Source: Pseudomonadota bacterium
GTDB taxonomy: Bacteria; Pseudomonadota; Gammaproteobacteria; Burkholderiales; SG8-39
Length of the DNA stretch: 64,000 bases
Reading direction: 5' to 3'
Assembly (NCBI GenBank): GCA_947455195.1
Contig: CANGMI010000003.1
Coordinates: 62,001-126,000, forward strand
Part shown: piece after piece, positions 38,930-47,806 of the stretch
How positions within the stretch are numbered: the stretch's first letter is position 1
Layout: each line of letters begins with the position of its first letter
The notes under the pieces: generated by a model
The model's input: only the letters and a program-made list of their open reading frames with translations
The model's database searches: none
Told to the model about the DNA's origin: nothing
Made by a program: the position numbers and the translations under genes

Positions 38930-40719
38930 GAGGGCACCTCGGTCGATCGCACGGCCGGCGCCGCCACGACAGGATCTACACCCTGTCCGGCCATCTGCTG
39001 CAGACGGGCGTAGGCCCCTCCGGCAGCCAGCAGTTCGGCGTGCCGACCGACCTCGACGATGCGCCCTTCCTGCATCACGACGATGCGATCGGCACGTTCG
39101 ATGGTCGAGAGGCGGTGCGCGATCACGAGCGTGGTGCGCCCGCGCATCAGATCATCGAGCTGCTTTTGCACGTTGCGCTCGGTTTCGCTGTCGAGCGCCG
39201 AGGTGGCTTCATCGAGAATCAGCACCGGGGCATCCTTCAGGAAGGCTCGCGCGATGGCAATGCGCTGTCGCTGCCCACCGGAGAGCCGGACGCCGTTCTC
39301 CCCGATGAGGGTATCGAAGCCCTGCGGCATTGCTTCGATGAATTCGAGTGCGTTGGCTGCACGGGCGGCGGCAACAACCTGCTCGCGCCCCACCTGCGAC
39401 AGGCGACCATAGGCGATGTTGCCCGCCAACGTGTCGTTGAAGAGCACCACGTCCTGGCTCACCAGTGCGATGTTGGCGCGCAGGGAACTGAGCGTGAGCT
39501 CGCGCAGGTCGATGCCATCGAGCAGGATCTGACCGCTCGACGGATCATAGAAGCGCGGCACCAGATTGGCCGTGGTGGTCTTGCCGCTGCCTGAACTGCC
39601 CACCAGGGCAACCGTCTCGCCGGCCGCGATGTCCAGATCGAGACCGCGCAAGGCCGGGCGCGTGGCGGTGGCATAGGTGAAGTGGACATCGCGAAACGAC
39701 AGGGCGCCTCGGGCGCGTCCGATGTCGCGCTGCCCCAGATCGCGCTCGCGAGTCTCGTCGATGAGGGCGAACACGCTCTCCGCACCCGCCAGACCACGCT
39801 GCAACTGCGCGCTCACATTGGTGAGCCGCTTCAAGGGAGCCAGCAGCATCAGCATCGCGCCCAGAAACGAGACGAAACCCCCGACGGTCGTCTGATCGCG
39901 CGCTGCCTGATTGATGGCCAGATGCACGATCACGGCCACCGCGGTGGCCGCCGCGAGCTGCGTGAGCGGGACATTGGCCGACGCGGCGATCACCGCCTTC
40001 ATGTTGAATCGCCTGACGCGTTCCGACCCGGCGTGGAAACGGCGGGTCTCGTAGTCGATGCCGTCGAAGACCTTGACCACCTTGTGCGCGATGATCGATT
40101 CCTCGATCGCGTGATTCAGTTCGCCCATGGCGCCCTGCTCGGCACGACTCATCTGGCGCAGGCGTCCCGAGAAGGCGCGCACGATGAGCACGATCACCGG
40201 ACCGACCGTGAGCGAAACCAGCGTGAGCCGCCAGTTCTCCCAGAGCAGCCACCCGAGCAGACCCACGATCACCAGCGAATCCTTGACGATCACGGTGACG
40301 GCGCTGGTGGCCGCGGAGGTGACCTGCAGCGTGTCGTAGACGAACTTCGAGATCAGCTTGCCGCTCATGCTGTGATCGAAAAAGGATGCGGGCAATCGCA
40401 GCAAGGTGTCGAACATGCGCGCACGCAGGTCGGCAATGACCTTCTGCGCCGTCCACTGCAGGGCATAGTCGGAAATGAACGAGGCCACACCGCGCAACAG
40501 CATGATCGCCACGATGCCCAGCGGTACCCAGCGCATGAATTCCGAGTCACGCGTCACGAAACTGCGATCGAGCAGGGGCTTTGCCAGGGCGGGAATGGCA
40601 GGTTCGGTTGCCGCCGTGATCGTCATGGCGACCACCGATACGGCAAACACGCGCCAGTAGGGCAAGGTGAATCGCAACAGCCGCAGGTACAACCCGAGGG
40701 TGTCGGACAGGCTGCTCAT
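38926..40719 (-). CDS. msbA: Lipid A export ATP-binding/permease protein MsbA
   Basis: Homodimeric ABC half-transporter flipping lipid A-core across the inner membrane. 597 residues: six membrane helices (about 20-320), then a nucleotide-binding domain with Walker A GSSGSGKTT, the ABC signature LSGGQRQR, Walker B VLILDEATSALD and the switch His in IAHRLST. The spacing and text parallel E. coli MsbA along the whole length. The ATG at 40719 is preferred over a GTG at 40743. Located within a glycosyltransferase cluster, in line with a role in LPS traffic. Confidence 0.93.
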   Translation of the reverse strand: MSSLSDTLGLYLRLLRFTLPYWRVFAVSVVAMTITAATEPAIPALAKPLLDRSFVTRDSEFMRWVPLGIVAIMLLRGVASFISDYALQWTAQKVIADLRARMFDTLLRLPASFFDHSMSGKLISKFVYDTLQVTSAATSAVTVIVKDSLVIVGLLGWLLWENWRLTLVSLTVGPVIVLIVRAFSGRLRQMSRAEQGAMGELNHAIEESIIAHKVVKVFDGIDYETRRFHAGSERVRRFNMKAVIAASANVPLTQLAAATAVAVIVHLAINQAARDQTTVGGFVSFLGAMLMLLAPLKRLTNVSAQLQRGLAGAESVFALIDETRERDLGQRDIGRARGALSFRDVHFTYATATRPALRGLDLDIAAGETVALVGSSGSGKTTTANLVPRFYDPSSGQILLDGIDLRELTLSSLRANIALVSQDVVLFNDTLAGNIAYGRLSQVGREQVVAAARAANALEFIEAMPQGFDTLIGENGVRLSGGQRQRIAIARAFLKDAPVLILDEATSALDSETERNVQKQLDDLMRGRTTLVIAHRLSTIERADRIVVMQEGRIVEVGRHAELLAAGGAYARLQQMAGQGVDPVVAAPAVRSTEVPS

Positions 40720-40803
40720 CGAGGTATCCAGAAAACGGGGCACAGGCGCCCGGGGGCCAGCAACGGCCAGCCGGCAACCGTGCCGGATCGGGGCGTCATT
40801 CTA

Positions 40804-42009
40804 TCAGTCACCCGAGTCAGCCTCCTCGGCCGCGATGGCTGGCGACTTTTCGAGCAGGTGCGCGTAGAGCGCGAGAAGACGCTCTGCCATGGCACCGATC
40901 GACAAGGCTGCCACAGCCGCTCGTGCTGCCACCGAGGCGTCGGGCGGCAAGGCAGCGGCCGCCGCGACGCAGCGCTCGAGGGCCTCGTGATCGAGGGCAT
41001 CGCACACCTGACCGTTGATGCCGTGCTCGATGAACTCGGCCGCCCCTGACTGCAAGGTCGTGATCACCGGCAATCCGCAGGCCATGGCTTCGATGGCTGC
41101 ATTCGGAAACGGGTCGTAGAGCGTGGGCAGCACGAAGGTGTCGGCGGCGCCGTAATAGGGACGCACGTCATCGACGCCCCCGGTGAAGTGGACGCGAGCC
41201 GCACAACCGAGGCGACGTGCCAGCGCGCGTGCCTTCTCGAGCGAACGATCGGCCCCCACCACCACGAGGTGGCTGCCCGCGGGTGCCGCCGCCGCAAACG
41301 CCGGCAACAGGCGAAACACACCCTTGCGGGCAAACCCCGAGCCCACCATCAGGTAGACCTGAGCGCTCGCCCCGATACCGAGCGACTGCCGGACGACATC
41401 GCGGTGCGCCGCACGCAATCCGGGGTGAAATACCTCGAGGTCGATGCCATTGTGAATCACGTGCAAGCGGCTCGGATCGATCGGAAAATGCCGCAGGACA
41501 TCGGCGCGCACCATGGCCGAATTGCAGATCACCGCTCGCAGGCGCGGGCTCGAAAAGAGGCGTCGCTCGGCGGCCAGGAGGTAGCGGTGGTAGGCATTGA
41601 ATCGCGTGGCCAGACGGCCCCACGCGCCCTGCTCCCGCGCTCTCAGGTCGAGCCATTGCCGATGGACCCCGTCGCCCGCCCGAAAGATGTCGCAGCAGGC
41701 GATGCGCTCGTGTGACTGGACCAGATCGAATGTCTCGTGCTGGAGCAGCCGACAGACCGCCCTCGCAAAGCTCGAGTCACGCCAGCGGCGCCCGACATGA
41801 AAGGGGTCGCATGCCAGCGCCCGCGGTGAAGCCGCCGCCCCGGGCAACTGCTTCCACGATCGGGCAATCACCGTCACCGCCGCACCGCTCTCGGTGAGCG
41901 CAGCCACCGCACGCTCGATGAAACGCTCGGCACCCCCGAACGGGTTGTAGCGTTGTCGCACGATGGCAAGACGCATCGGGCGCACGCGCGATGGGGACGT
42001 CAGCGACAC
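40804..42009 (-). CDS. Glycosyltransferase family 4 protein, WaaG-like
   Basis: 401 residues. The N-terminus MRLAIVRQRYNPFGGAERFIERAV (residues 12 onward) and RAGDGVHRQWL resemble LPS core glucosyltransferase I (WaaG/RfaG). LMVGSGFARKGVFRLLPAF and the donor motif PTLYDPFPNAAIEAMACGLPV complete the GT4 pattern. It starts at a GTG directly after the stop of the upstream waaQ-like gene. An ATG at 41976 (MRLAIV) is an equally possible start but has no ribosome-binding site. Probably transfers a hexose to the inner core. Confidence 0.85.
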   Translation of the reverse strand: MSLTSPSRVRPMRLAIVRQRYNPFGGAERFIERAVAALTESGAAVTVIARSWKQLPGAAASPRALACDPFHVGRRWRDSSFARAVCRLLQHETFDLVQSHERIACCDIFRAGDGVHRQWLDLRAREQGAWGRLATRFNAYHRYLLAAERRLFSSPRLRAVICNSAMVRADVLRHFPIDPSRLHVIHNGIDLEVFHPGLRAAHRDVVRQSLGIGASAQVYLMVGSGFARKGVFRLLPAFAAAAPAGSHLVVVGADRSLEKARALARRLGCAARVHFTGGVDDVRPYYGAADTFVLPTLYDPFPNAAIEAMACGLPVITTLQSGAAEFIEHGINGQVCDALDHEALERCVAAAAALPPDASVAARAAVAALSIGAMAERLLALYAHLLEKSPAIAAEEADSGD

Positions 42010-43098
42010 TCAGCGCTCATCGGACGCATCGAGCAGTTCGAGCGCCGCAGACAGGACGCGCTGGACCGGCAATTGCTCGAGACAATCACTGCGCTTGCCA
42101 CCGCCACAACCATCAAGCCCGCACGGTCTGCAACTGTGTTCGGTCGACGCAACGACCCGGTGACGCACCATCCAGGGACCCCACTCCGACTCACCACTGG
42201 GGCCGAAGAGAGCAACCGTGGGCGTGTTCATCGCCGCGGCGATGTGCATGGGCGCGGAGTCGGCGCCCACGAAGAGGGCTGCGCGTGCGCTGAGCGCAGC
42301 CATCTCCTTGAGCCCGAGGCTGCCCGACCAATCCAATGGCGGAATGGTGCACTGCCCGACGATCGACAGTACCAGCGCACGTTCGGCGGCTGAGGGGGCC
42401 GCGGTGATCACCACGCGATGCCCGTGGCGATGAAGTTCATCGATCAACCGGGCGGCCGCGGCAGCGGGCCAGCACTTGAATCGCCAGCGCGAAGCCGGGT
42501 GAAAGTGCACGAAGCCACCGGGCCGCAGATCGGACTCATGGAGTCGGCGGTCGACTTCGGCGCGCGCTGCCTCGCCGGGTTCGAGCACCAGTGCCCGGGT
42601 TTCGACAGCGGGCTGAACCCCGATACGGCGCAGCGCATCGAGGTGAATCTCCACCGTGTGGCGGCGACCACTGCCGATCACCGGATACTGGTGGGTGAAA
42701 CTCGCCCCCCACCAGCGCCCGGCCTTGCGCGGCGCCACGCTCACCGCGGCGCCCAGCGTCCGGGCAAGCCAGGCGCCGCGCGGGTGGCTGGTGAGATGCA
42801 CGATGAGGTCATAGCGGCGTGCTCGCAGCGAGCGCCACAGACGCCACTCGGCGAGCGCGTGCTGCACGACCGACGCACCGCGCCAGCGCCGTCCGATCAC
42901 ATGCAGACGGTCAAGGGCCGGATGCAGCGCCAGCATGTCGCTGGTGTCGTCGTAGACCAGTGCATCGATCTCCAGGTGCGGGGCGTGGGCGCGCAACGCC
43001 GTGAAGACGGGCGAGGTGAGCAGGACGTCGCCATGGTGGCGCAACTTCACGACCAGGGCGCGGTGCAGGCGAGAAAAGTCGGGGGCGTCAGGAGCCAT
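42010..43098 (-). CDS. Glycosyltransferase family 9 protein, WaaQ-like heptosyltransferase
   Basis: 362 residues. ALVVKLRHHGDVLLTSPVFTALR near residues 14-36 is almost word for word the start of LPS heptosyltransferase III (WaaQ/RfaQ). The donor domain shows FVHFHPASRWRFKCWP and FVGADSAPMHIAAAMNTPTVALFGP. A Cys-rich tail with CRPCGLDGCGGGKRSDC ends the protein. It overlaps the btuF-like gene by 11 bp, so both are on one transcript. Expected to add a heptose branch to the core. Confidence 0.88.
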   Translation of the reverse strand: MAPDAPDFSRLHRALVVKLRHHGDVLLTSPVFTALRAHAPHLEIDALVYDDTSDMLALHPALDRLHVIGRRWRGASVVQHALAEWRLWRSLRARRYDLIVHLTSHPRGAWLARTLGAAVSVAPRKAGRWWGASFTHQYPVIGSGRRHTVEIHLDALRRIGVQPAVETRALVLEPGEAARAEVDRRLHESDLRPGGFVHFHPASRWRFKCWPAAAAARLIDELHRHGHRVVITAAPSAAERALVLSIVGQCTIPPLDWSGSLGLKEMAALSARAALFVGADSAPMHIAAAMNTPTVALFGPSGESEWGPWMVRHRVVASTEHSCRPCGLDGCGGGKRSDCLEQLPVQRVLSAALELLDASDER

Positions 43099-44188
43099 GG
43101 TTGCGCACCTTAGCACGCGGAATGACGGCGGCAGCCGAGCCTTCGATCGCCAAGGCTTGGCGAGCCGCATCGAGGAAATGGCACATCCGCTGCGCCCCTT
43201 CGAGGAGACGCGGTCCGGGGCGATGGATGAGATCGGGATCGATCGAATGCAATCGAACGCCTGCCACTGCCGAAACCCAGGGATATCGCCGCCAGTACGG
43301 TGGCGCGTCGGCACGATCGCCCCTTGACCCGGTGGCATCCTCGCCCGTCGGCGTCACATCGACCGACGCCCTGACGATCAGTTGCGGGTCGGCCGCCAGC
43401 ACAGCCTCGACGCTGCTCACCCAGGCCGCACGGTCCGGGCCGCGTGGCACCGGCACCCCGCCGCAAAGACGAATGACCGCACCGACGACATGCCGGTCAC
43501 CCACCGTCATGAGCGGCGCACCCCACACCTGATGAAAGACGCGCACGGGCACCGCGGCTGCGTACCGCATGCGCAACGACTCGATCGAGGTCTCGAACTC
43601 GGCCGCCGCTCGCTCCGCCTCGGTGACGTGACCTGCCAGCACCCCGAGGGCGCGCAGGTTGCGGGCAATGTCCTGGAGCGTCCGCGGGTCGGACTCGAAG
43701 ACGGCCACGCCGGTAGCACGCAGGCGTTCGAGAAGTGCGGGCGGATTGCCGCCACCCCAAGCCACCACCAGATCGGGATTGACGAGAACGATGCGCTCGA
43801 GGGCAAGGCTGTTGAACCCGCCTACCCGCGGTATGACACGTGCAGCGGGCGGAAAGTCGCTGTATTCGGTCGTACCGACCAATGTGGCCCCAGCACCGAC
43901 GGCGAACAGCAATTCGGTGGCATGGGGTGCCAGCGTCACGATGCGGGCCGCGGGACGCTCGAGACGAATCCGATGACCGCGATCGTCGGTCGCCTGCACC
44001 CCCTGCGCGCTGCGCAAGGCAGCGGCCGGATCGGCATCGGCGGGCGGTGCCATGATCGGGAGGAGGGCCACCACCCACGCCAACCGACGCACCCACCAGC
44101 GCAACGGTGGCAGCACACACGCGGACACGTTTTCCAGACCTCTCGCCGGCAGACCGACTGACCACGCTTCGGGCGGGGGCGATTTCAT
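43088..44188 (-). CDS. Vitamin B12 ABC transporter substrate-binding protein, BtuF-like
   Basis: 366 residues from the ATG at 44188. A hydrophobic signal segment (RRLAWVVALLPIMAPPADA) starts at about residue 35, so a GTG at 44128 is a credible alternative start giving a normal signal peptide. The mature part is a cluster A-II/BtuF-type binding protein: RIVTLAPHATELLFAVGAG, LVGTTEYSDFPPAA, VGGFNSLALERIVLVNPDLVVAW and QVWGAPLMTVG. It faces the cobalamin riboswitch/btuB unit, which supports B12 as ligand. BtuC and BtuD genes are not in the window. It overlaps the downstream waaQ-like gene. Confidence 0.85.
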   Translation of the reverse strand: MKSPPPEAWSVGLPARGLENVSACVLPPLRWWVRRLAWVVALLPIMAPPADADPAAALRSAQGVQATDDRGHRIRLERPAARIVTLAPHATELLFAVGAGATLVGTTEYSDFPPAARVIPRVGGFNSLALERIVLVNPDLVVAWGGGNPPALLERLRATGVAVFESDPRTLQDIARNLRALGVLAGHVTEAERAAAEFETSIESLRMRYAAAVPVRVFHQVWGAPLMTVGDRHVVGAVIRLCGGVPVPRGPDRAAWVSSVEAVLAADPQLIVRASVDVTPTGEDATGSRGDRADAPPYWRRYPWVSAVAGVRLHSIDPDLIHRPGPRLLEGAQRMCHFLDAARQALAIEGSAAAVIPRAKVRNHGS

Positions 44189-44229
44189 CTTTCTTGATAG
44201 AATGAGGGGGTCGACAGTGCTCGTGTCCG

Positions 44230-44397
44230 GCGTTCGACGGACACAGTTCAACGGGAAACAGGCGTTCTTTGGAACAACCTGTGCTGCCCCCGCAACGGTA
44301 AGCAGACGTACGCAGTGTACTAGCTCGATCGCATAACCACTGGCCAGGGCCGGGAAGGTCATCGAGCGAAGTCTGCCAGCCCGGATACCGGCTGACG
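44230..44397 (+). promoter_or_regulatory. Cobalamin riboswitch
   Basis: Conserved blocks in the right order: GGGAAACAGG (44253-44262), GCTGCCCCCGCAACGGTAAG (from 44283), CCACTGG (44337-44343), CCGGGAAGG (44350-44358) and the B12 box AGCCCGGATACCGGC (44378-44392). A TAGAAT -10-like box at 44198-44203 would start transcription just upstream, but no -35 is seen. The element ends about 95-195 nt before btuB depending on the start, and should shut it off when adenosylcobalamin is present. The flanking gap 44189-44591 holds no gene. Confidence 0.93.
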
Positions 44398-44591
44398 ATG
44401 ACGCCCGCAAGTGCGCGCAAGCGCACGTGTGGGCGAACTGGCTCGGTGTCCACGGGGGAATGGACGAGTGGCCCGCAGTTGCTGGAGACGCCATGAACGT
44501 CCGTACCACGCCGTCGGGCACCCCCGTGGGCCGCTGCATTGCCCGCGCATCCGACCCCGAGTACCCCTGCAGCCATCTCCGCGAAAGCGGC

Positions 44592-46715
44592 ATGCCCATG
44601 CGTCGCCTTGCGCACGCGCCCGGGCTGATCGCCGCGATCCACCTGATCGGGCTGCTGGCAAGTGTCACCCCGAGCGCCCTGGCACAGACCCAGACCCAGT
44701 TGCCGACGGTCGTCGTATCCGGTTCGCGCTTCGACGAGAATTCCAATCAGGTTCCTGCAAACGTGCGCGTCCTCACCCGCGAACAGATCGACGCCTCGGC
44801 AGCCAGCAACATTCCGGAAGCGCTGGCCTACCTCGGCGGACTCGTCGTGAGCGGCTTCAACCTCGGGCCGCTCGGGCTGGGCGCCAGTATCGATCTGGGC
44901 GGCTTCGGTGCCACCGCCAACAGCACCACGCTCATCCTGCTCGATGGACAACGCCTGAACCCGTCCGACTCCCTGGGCGTGGCGTGGGAATCGATACCGC
45001 TCGAGCGGGTCGAGCGCATCGAAATCCTGCATGGCGGCGCAAGCGTCCAGTATGGCAATGGCGCTGTCGGGGGGGTGGTCAACATCATTACCCGATCGCA
45101 CACACCGAGCGGCACCGAAGTCTCCGCCAGCGTGGGCAGCAACGGGACGGTGCTGAGCAGCGCCCGACTGACCCGGACAACCGACCACCGCTCATTGCAA
45201 CTGAATGCCAACACGGCCGCCACCGATGGTTGGCGCGAGAATTCGGCTGCCAACGCCTACGCCTTCAATGCACGACTCACCGACACCGGCAGCGGGCTTG
45301 ACCGGCACTGGGTCGATCTGTCGGCCAGCCATTCAAGGGCGCAATCACCGGGCGGCGTGGTCGGTCAGGTGGGCAATTCCGACGGGCGAGCCGCCAAGTT
45401 CAACAATATCGGTGCCCAGACAAGCGGCGACAACGCCTCGGTGCGGGGCGGCCTCGTACGCGCCCTCTCGGAGAGTCTCCTCTTCGAAGGGGAAGCCGGA
45501 TATTCGCAGCGCTCGGTGGCCTACCATGCGCCGTACTTTGCAAGCGCCGACTCGGTGGCCGGCGGTTACCCGGGGGGCCCCGATCGAACGCGCATCGACA
45601 GTTGGGAAACCACCTTCACGCCCCGGGTGAAGGCCGAGTGGGGTCAGGGCATTCACAGTGTTCTGGGGTACGACTTCAGCCGGTCGCAGGAGAAATACGG
45701 TGACAGCTACGGCCCGCTGGCCGAGCAGAGCATTCTCGACAACCAGGGATTCGGTTACTACAACAATCTTCTGGTCGACACGCAGCGTGCCTCGGTGACG
45801 AGCCATTCGCTCTACATGATCACGCGTGCCCCACTCGGCGAGAGCCTCGAGGCCAGCGGTGGCCTCAGGCGCCAGGTCGAGTCGGTGCAAGCGCAGGACG
45901 CCAACATCTCCGCCCCGAATGGCCCGATCAGCCAGACGCGCGCCTTCAACGCCAATGCATACGACCTCGCGCTCAACCGGCAGTACGGACGTGGCCAGCG
46001 CGCCTACGTCAAGTGGAGCCAGTCTTTCCGGTTCGCCAATCTTGATGAATTCTGGGGATTCGACCCGAACACCTATGAGCGCGTCTTCTCGGGCATTCTC
46101 AAACCACAGATCTCGCGAGCCTGGGAGGTTGGCAGCACATGGCGCCCCGGTGCCACTCGCATCGATCTGTCAGCTTTCGAATCACGCACCCAGGACGAGA
46201 TTCGCTATGACCCGAACACCTACTACAACACCAACAGCCCCGACGGCATCCTGCGCCGAGGCGTCTTCTTCGACCTGACGACACCGCTGGGTTCGCGCTG
46301 GGAGGCATCCGCAGGGGGGCGCCTGCAGCGCTCCACCTATTCGAGCGGCGATGCCATCGGTCAAACCATCGCGCTGGTGCCTGACACGGTCCTGCGAGCG
46401 GGCCTCACCTGGCGCAGCAGCGCGAACTGGAGTGGCGGCGTGTTCGCTCGGCATGTCGGCCGCCAGCATTACGACGGCGATCGTGACAACACGCTGGCGC
46501 GCGTGCCATCGGCGACGACGGCAGACCTCTTTGCCCGCTACACCGAGGGTCGGTGGGAAATTCGCATGACCCTGAAGAATGCAACCGGGCAGCGCTACGC
46601 CACCTACGCAGGTCACGGGTATGTGCTACAACCGGGAGGCACCGGCGCCAGCAATTACTACTACTACCCGGGAGACCCGCGCACCGTATTGCTCACGGCG
46701 CGCGTGCGCTTCTGA
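44592..46715 (+). CDS. btuB: TonB-dependent receptor, BtuB-type (cobalamin uptake)
   Basis: Outer-membrane TonB-dependent receptor. From the ATG at 44592 it has 707 residues with a signal peptide ending near ALAQ. TonB-box-like LPTVVVSG and a plug domain follow (GRVLTREQIDAS-like, ILLDGQRLNPSD, IEILHGGASVQYGNGAVGG, VNIITR). A beta-barrel ending in the aromatic LLTARVRF closes the protein. The cobalamin riboswitch upstream points to B12. An in-frame ATG at 44493 has a better ribosome-binding site (GGAG 6 nt ahead) but would put 33 non-signal-like residues first, so the start remains open. Confidence 0.9.
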   Translation: MPMRRLAHAPGLIAAIHLIGLLASVTPSALAQTQTQLPTVVVSGSRFDENSNQVPANVRVLTREQIDASAASNIPEALAYLGGLVVSGFNLGPLGLGASIDLGGFGATANSTTLILLDGQRLNPSDSLGVAWESIPLERVERIEILHGGASVQYGNGAVGGVVNIITRSHTPSGTEVSASVGSNGTVLSSARLTRTTDHRSLQLNANTAATDGWRENSAANAYAFNARLTDTGSGLDRHWVDLSASHSRAQSPGGVVGQVGNSDGRAAKFNNIGAQTSGDNASVRGGLVRALSESLLFEGEAGYSQRSVAYHAPYFASADSVAGGYPGGPDRTRIDSWETTFTPRVKAEWGQGIHSVLGYDFSRSQEKYGDSYGPLAEQSILDNQGFGYYNNLLVDTQRASVTSHSLYMITRAPLGESLEASGGLRRQVESVQAQDANISAPNGPISQTRAFNANAYDLALNRQYGRGQRAYVKWSQSFRFANLDEFWGFDPNTYERVFSGILKPQISRAWEVGSTWRPGATRIDLSAFESRTQDEIRYDPNTYYNTNSPDGILRRGVFFDLTTPLGSRWEASAGGRLQRSTYSSGDAIGQTIALVPDTVLRAGLTWRSSANWSGGVFARHVGRQHYDGDRDNTLARVPSATTADLFARYTEGRWEIRMTLKNATGQRYATYAGHGYVLQPGGTGASNYYYYPGDPRTVLLTARVRF

Positions 46716-46840
46716 AGCTGTCGGGGGCGGTATGCCCGCGCATGCACCGGCACCCCCGCGGGATCCCGGACCGGTGCAGACCGGCATCGAAGGTCGGGCC
46801 ATGCTTGACCGGCTGCGTGAATTCTGATTAAGTCGGCGCC

Positions 46841-47044
46841 ATGGAACCGGAACTGCTCTCGCTCGAAGGTCGCGTCCGCGAGGTCGCTGAGCTCTGCGCA
46901 CGGCTGCGCGACGAAAATCAGGCGCTGCGCCAGCTCGTGGCGGGCCTCGAGAACGAGAAACGACAGTTGCAGGGCAAGATCGACGCCGCCGCCGGTCGCC
47001 TCGAGCAGATGCTCGTCGACCCCGTCGCAAGTCCCGGCCATTGA
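46841..47044 (+). CDS. TIGR02449-type coiled-coil protein (ZapB-like) upstream of zapA
   Basis: 67-residue acidic protein, nearly all coiled coil (LEGRVREVAELCARLRDENQ, then LRQLVAGLENEKRQLQGKI with regular heptads). Small genes of this kind directly before zapA are common in beta- and gammaproteobacteria. A division role like ZapB is plausible but not proven. No Shine-Dalgarno sequence precedes the ATG; a TTGACC-17-TTAAGT promoter-like pair (46805-46833) ends 7 bp before it, so the mRNA might be leaderless. Confidence 0.75.
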   Translation: MEPELLSLEGRVREVAELCARLRDENQALRQLVAGLENEKRQLQGKIDAAAGRLEQMLVDPVASPGH

Positions 47045-47081
47045 ACCGATCCGGCCTGCCCCCCGACCCTCGGCCGAGCCC

Positions 47082-47393
47082 ATGAGCGAGCCCCAACCCA
47101 CCATTGACGTAACCCTCCTGGGCAGCACCTACAAGGTCGCATGCCTGCAAGCGGATCGCGAAAGCCTTCTTGATGCGGCCGCGTATCTCGATCGCAAGAT
47201 GCAGGCCTTGCGCGATGGGGGACAGGTGCGCAGCCAGGAGCGTCTGGCCGTCATGGCGGCACTGGACATCGCCTTCGAATTGCTCAACCCGAAGTCAGCA
47301 GAAGCGATTGACCGCGTCTCGCTCAAGCGTAGAATCCTGAGCATGCAGTCGGTGCTGGATGAAGCGCTCGCCCCACAAGTCGGGCTCTTCTGA
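47082..47393 (+). CDS. zapA: Cell division protein ZapA
   Basis: 103-residue FtsZ-associated protein promoting Z-ring bundling. The N-terminal globular part (IDVTLLGSTYKVACLQADRE) and LDAAAYLDRKMQALRDGG match the family; the C-terminal half is a coiled coil for tetramerisation. It lies 37 bp after the TIGR02449-type gene. The space after its stop contains the probable 6S RNA. Confidence 0.92.
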   Translation: MSEPQPTIDVTLLGSTYKVACLQADRESLLDAAAYLDRKMQALRDGGQVRSQERLAVMAALDIAFELLNPKSAEAIDRVSLKRRILSMQSVLDEALAPQVGLF

Positions 47394-47594
47394 TCCGCCT
47401 GCATGCCATCGCCTGACGGCGCCTTCTTTGGCTGTCTCACCATGGCCTTGCCCGGGCCCTGACGTCGTTTTCAGGGTCTCGGGGTCCGCTGCTTCAATGT
47501 CCCCTGCCGTGCTCGTGACCTGGCCGTTACACTCTTGAACCAATGTGCAGTACAGGTTGCAGACTGTCGAACCACTGTTGTGCGCGTCCCTCCG

Positions 47595-47725
47595 TCGGAT
47601 GTACCTGATGTGTTTCGCATGCGACCACTTGAGCCTCAGGGTTCAGGACTATTGGCCTTGACGGCACACGCGGGGGACACCCCTTGAAGTCGTGTTGGGC
47701 GTGCCCCGAGCCCGCATCGGCACCC
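47595..47725 (+). ncRNA. ssrS: Probable 6S RNA (ssrS), ends approximate
   Basis: The 413-bp gap 47394-47806 after zapA lacks a believable gene, and ssrS classically follows zapA. At 47605-47632 CTGATGTGTTTCGCATGCGA, then CCACTTGAGCC, resembles the 5' arm of 6S RNA (E. coli CTGAGATGTTCGCAAGCG, then CCCCTGAGCC). CTGATGTG (47605-47612) can pair over 8 bp, including G-U pairs, with CGCATCGG (47713-47720) as a closing stem. A TACACT -10-like box at 47528-47533 suggests the RNA could begin as early as 47540, giving about the usual 185 nt. Assigned by position and partial similarity only. Confidence 0.42.
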
Positions 47726-47806
47726 GCCAGCCTCCTGTGAGTGCTTGACCGCAAGCCACGAGGTCGCGGTACTCTCGCGTCTTTTCCGGGCAAAGGGGTG
47801 GTCCAC

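Noticed and set aside
36669-43098. Glycosyltransferase cluster as a horizontally acquired O-antigen island
   Set aside because: No drop in GC, no mobile elements, and the genes resemble core-LPS enzymes interleaved with msbA and housekeeping genes.
43497-45188. 563-codon minus-strand frame crossing the cobalamin riboswitch
   Set aside because: It overlaps btuF, btuB and the riboswitch in the wrong frame and has no family features.
46743-46778. Inverted repeat TGCACCGG/CCGGTGCA after btuB as a terminator
   Set aside because: Arms are only 8 bp with a 20-nt loop and no T-run, so I could not support it as a terminator.
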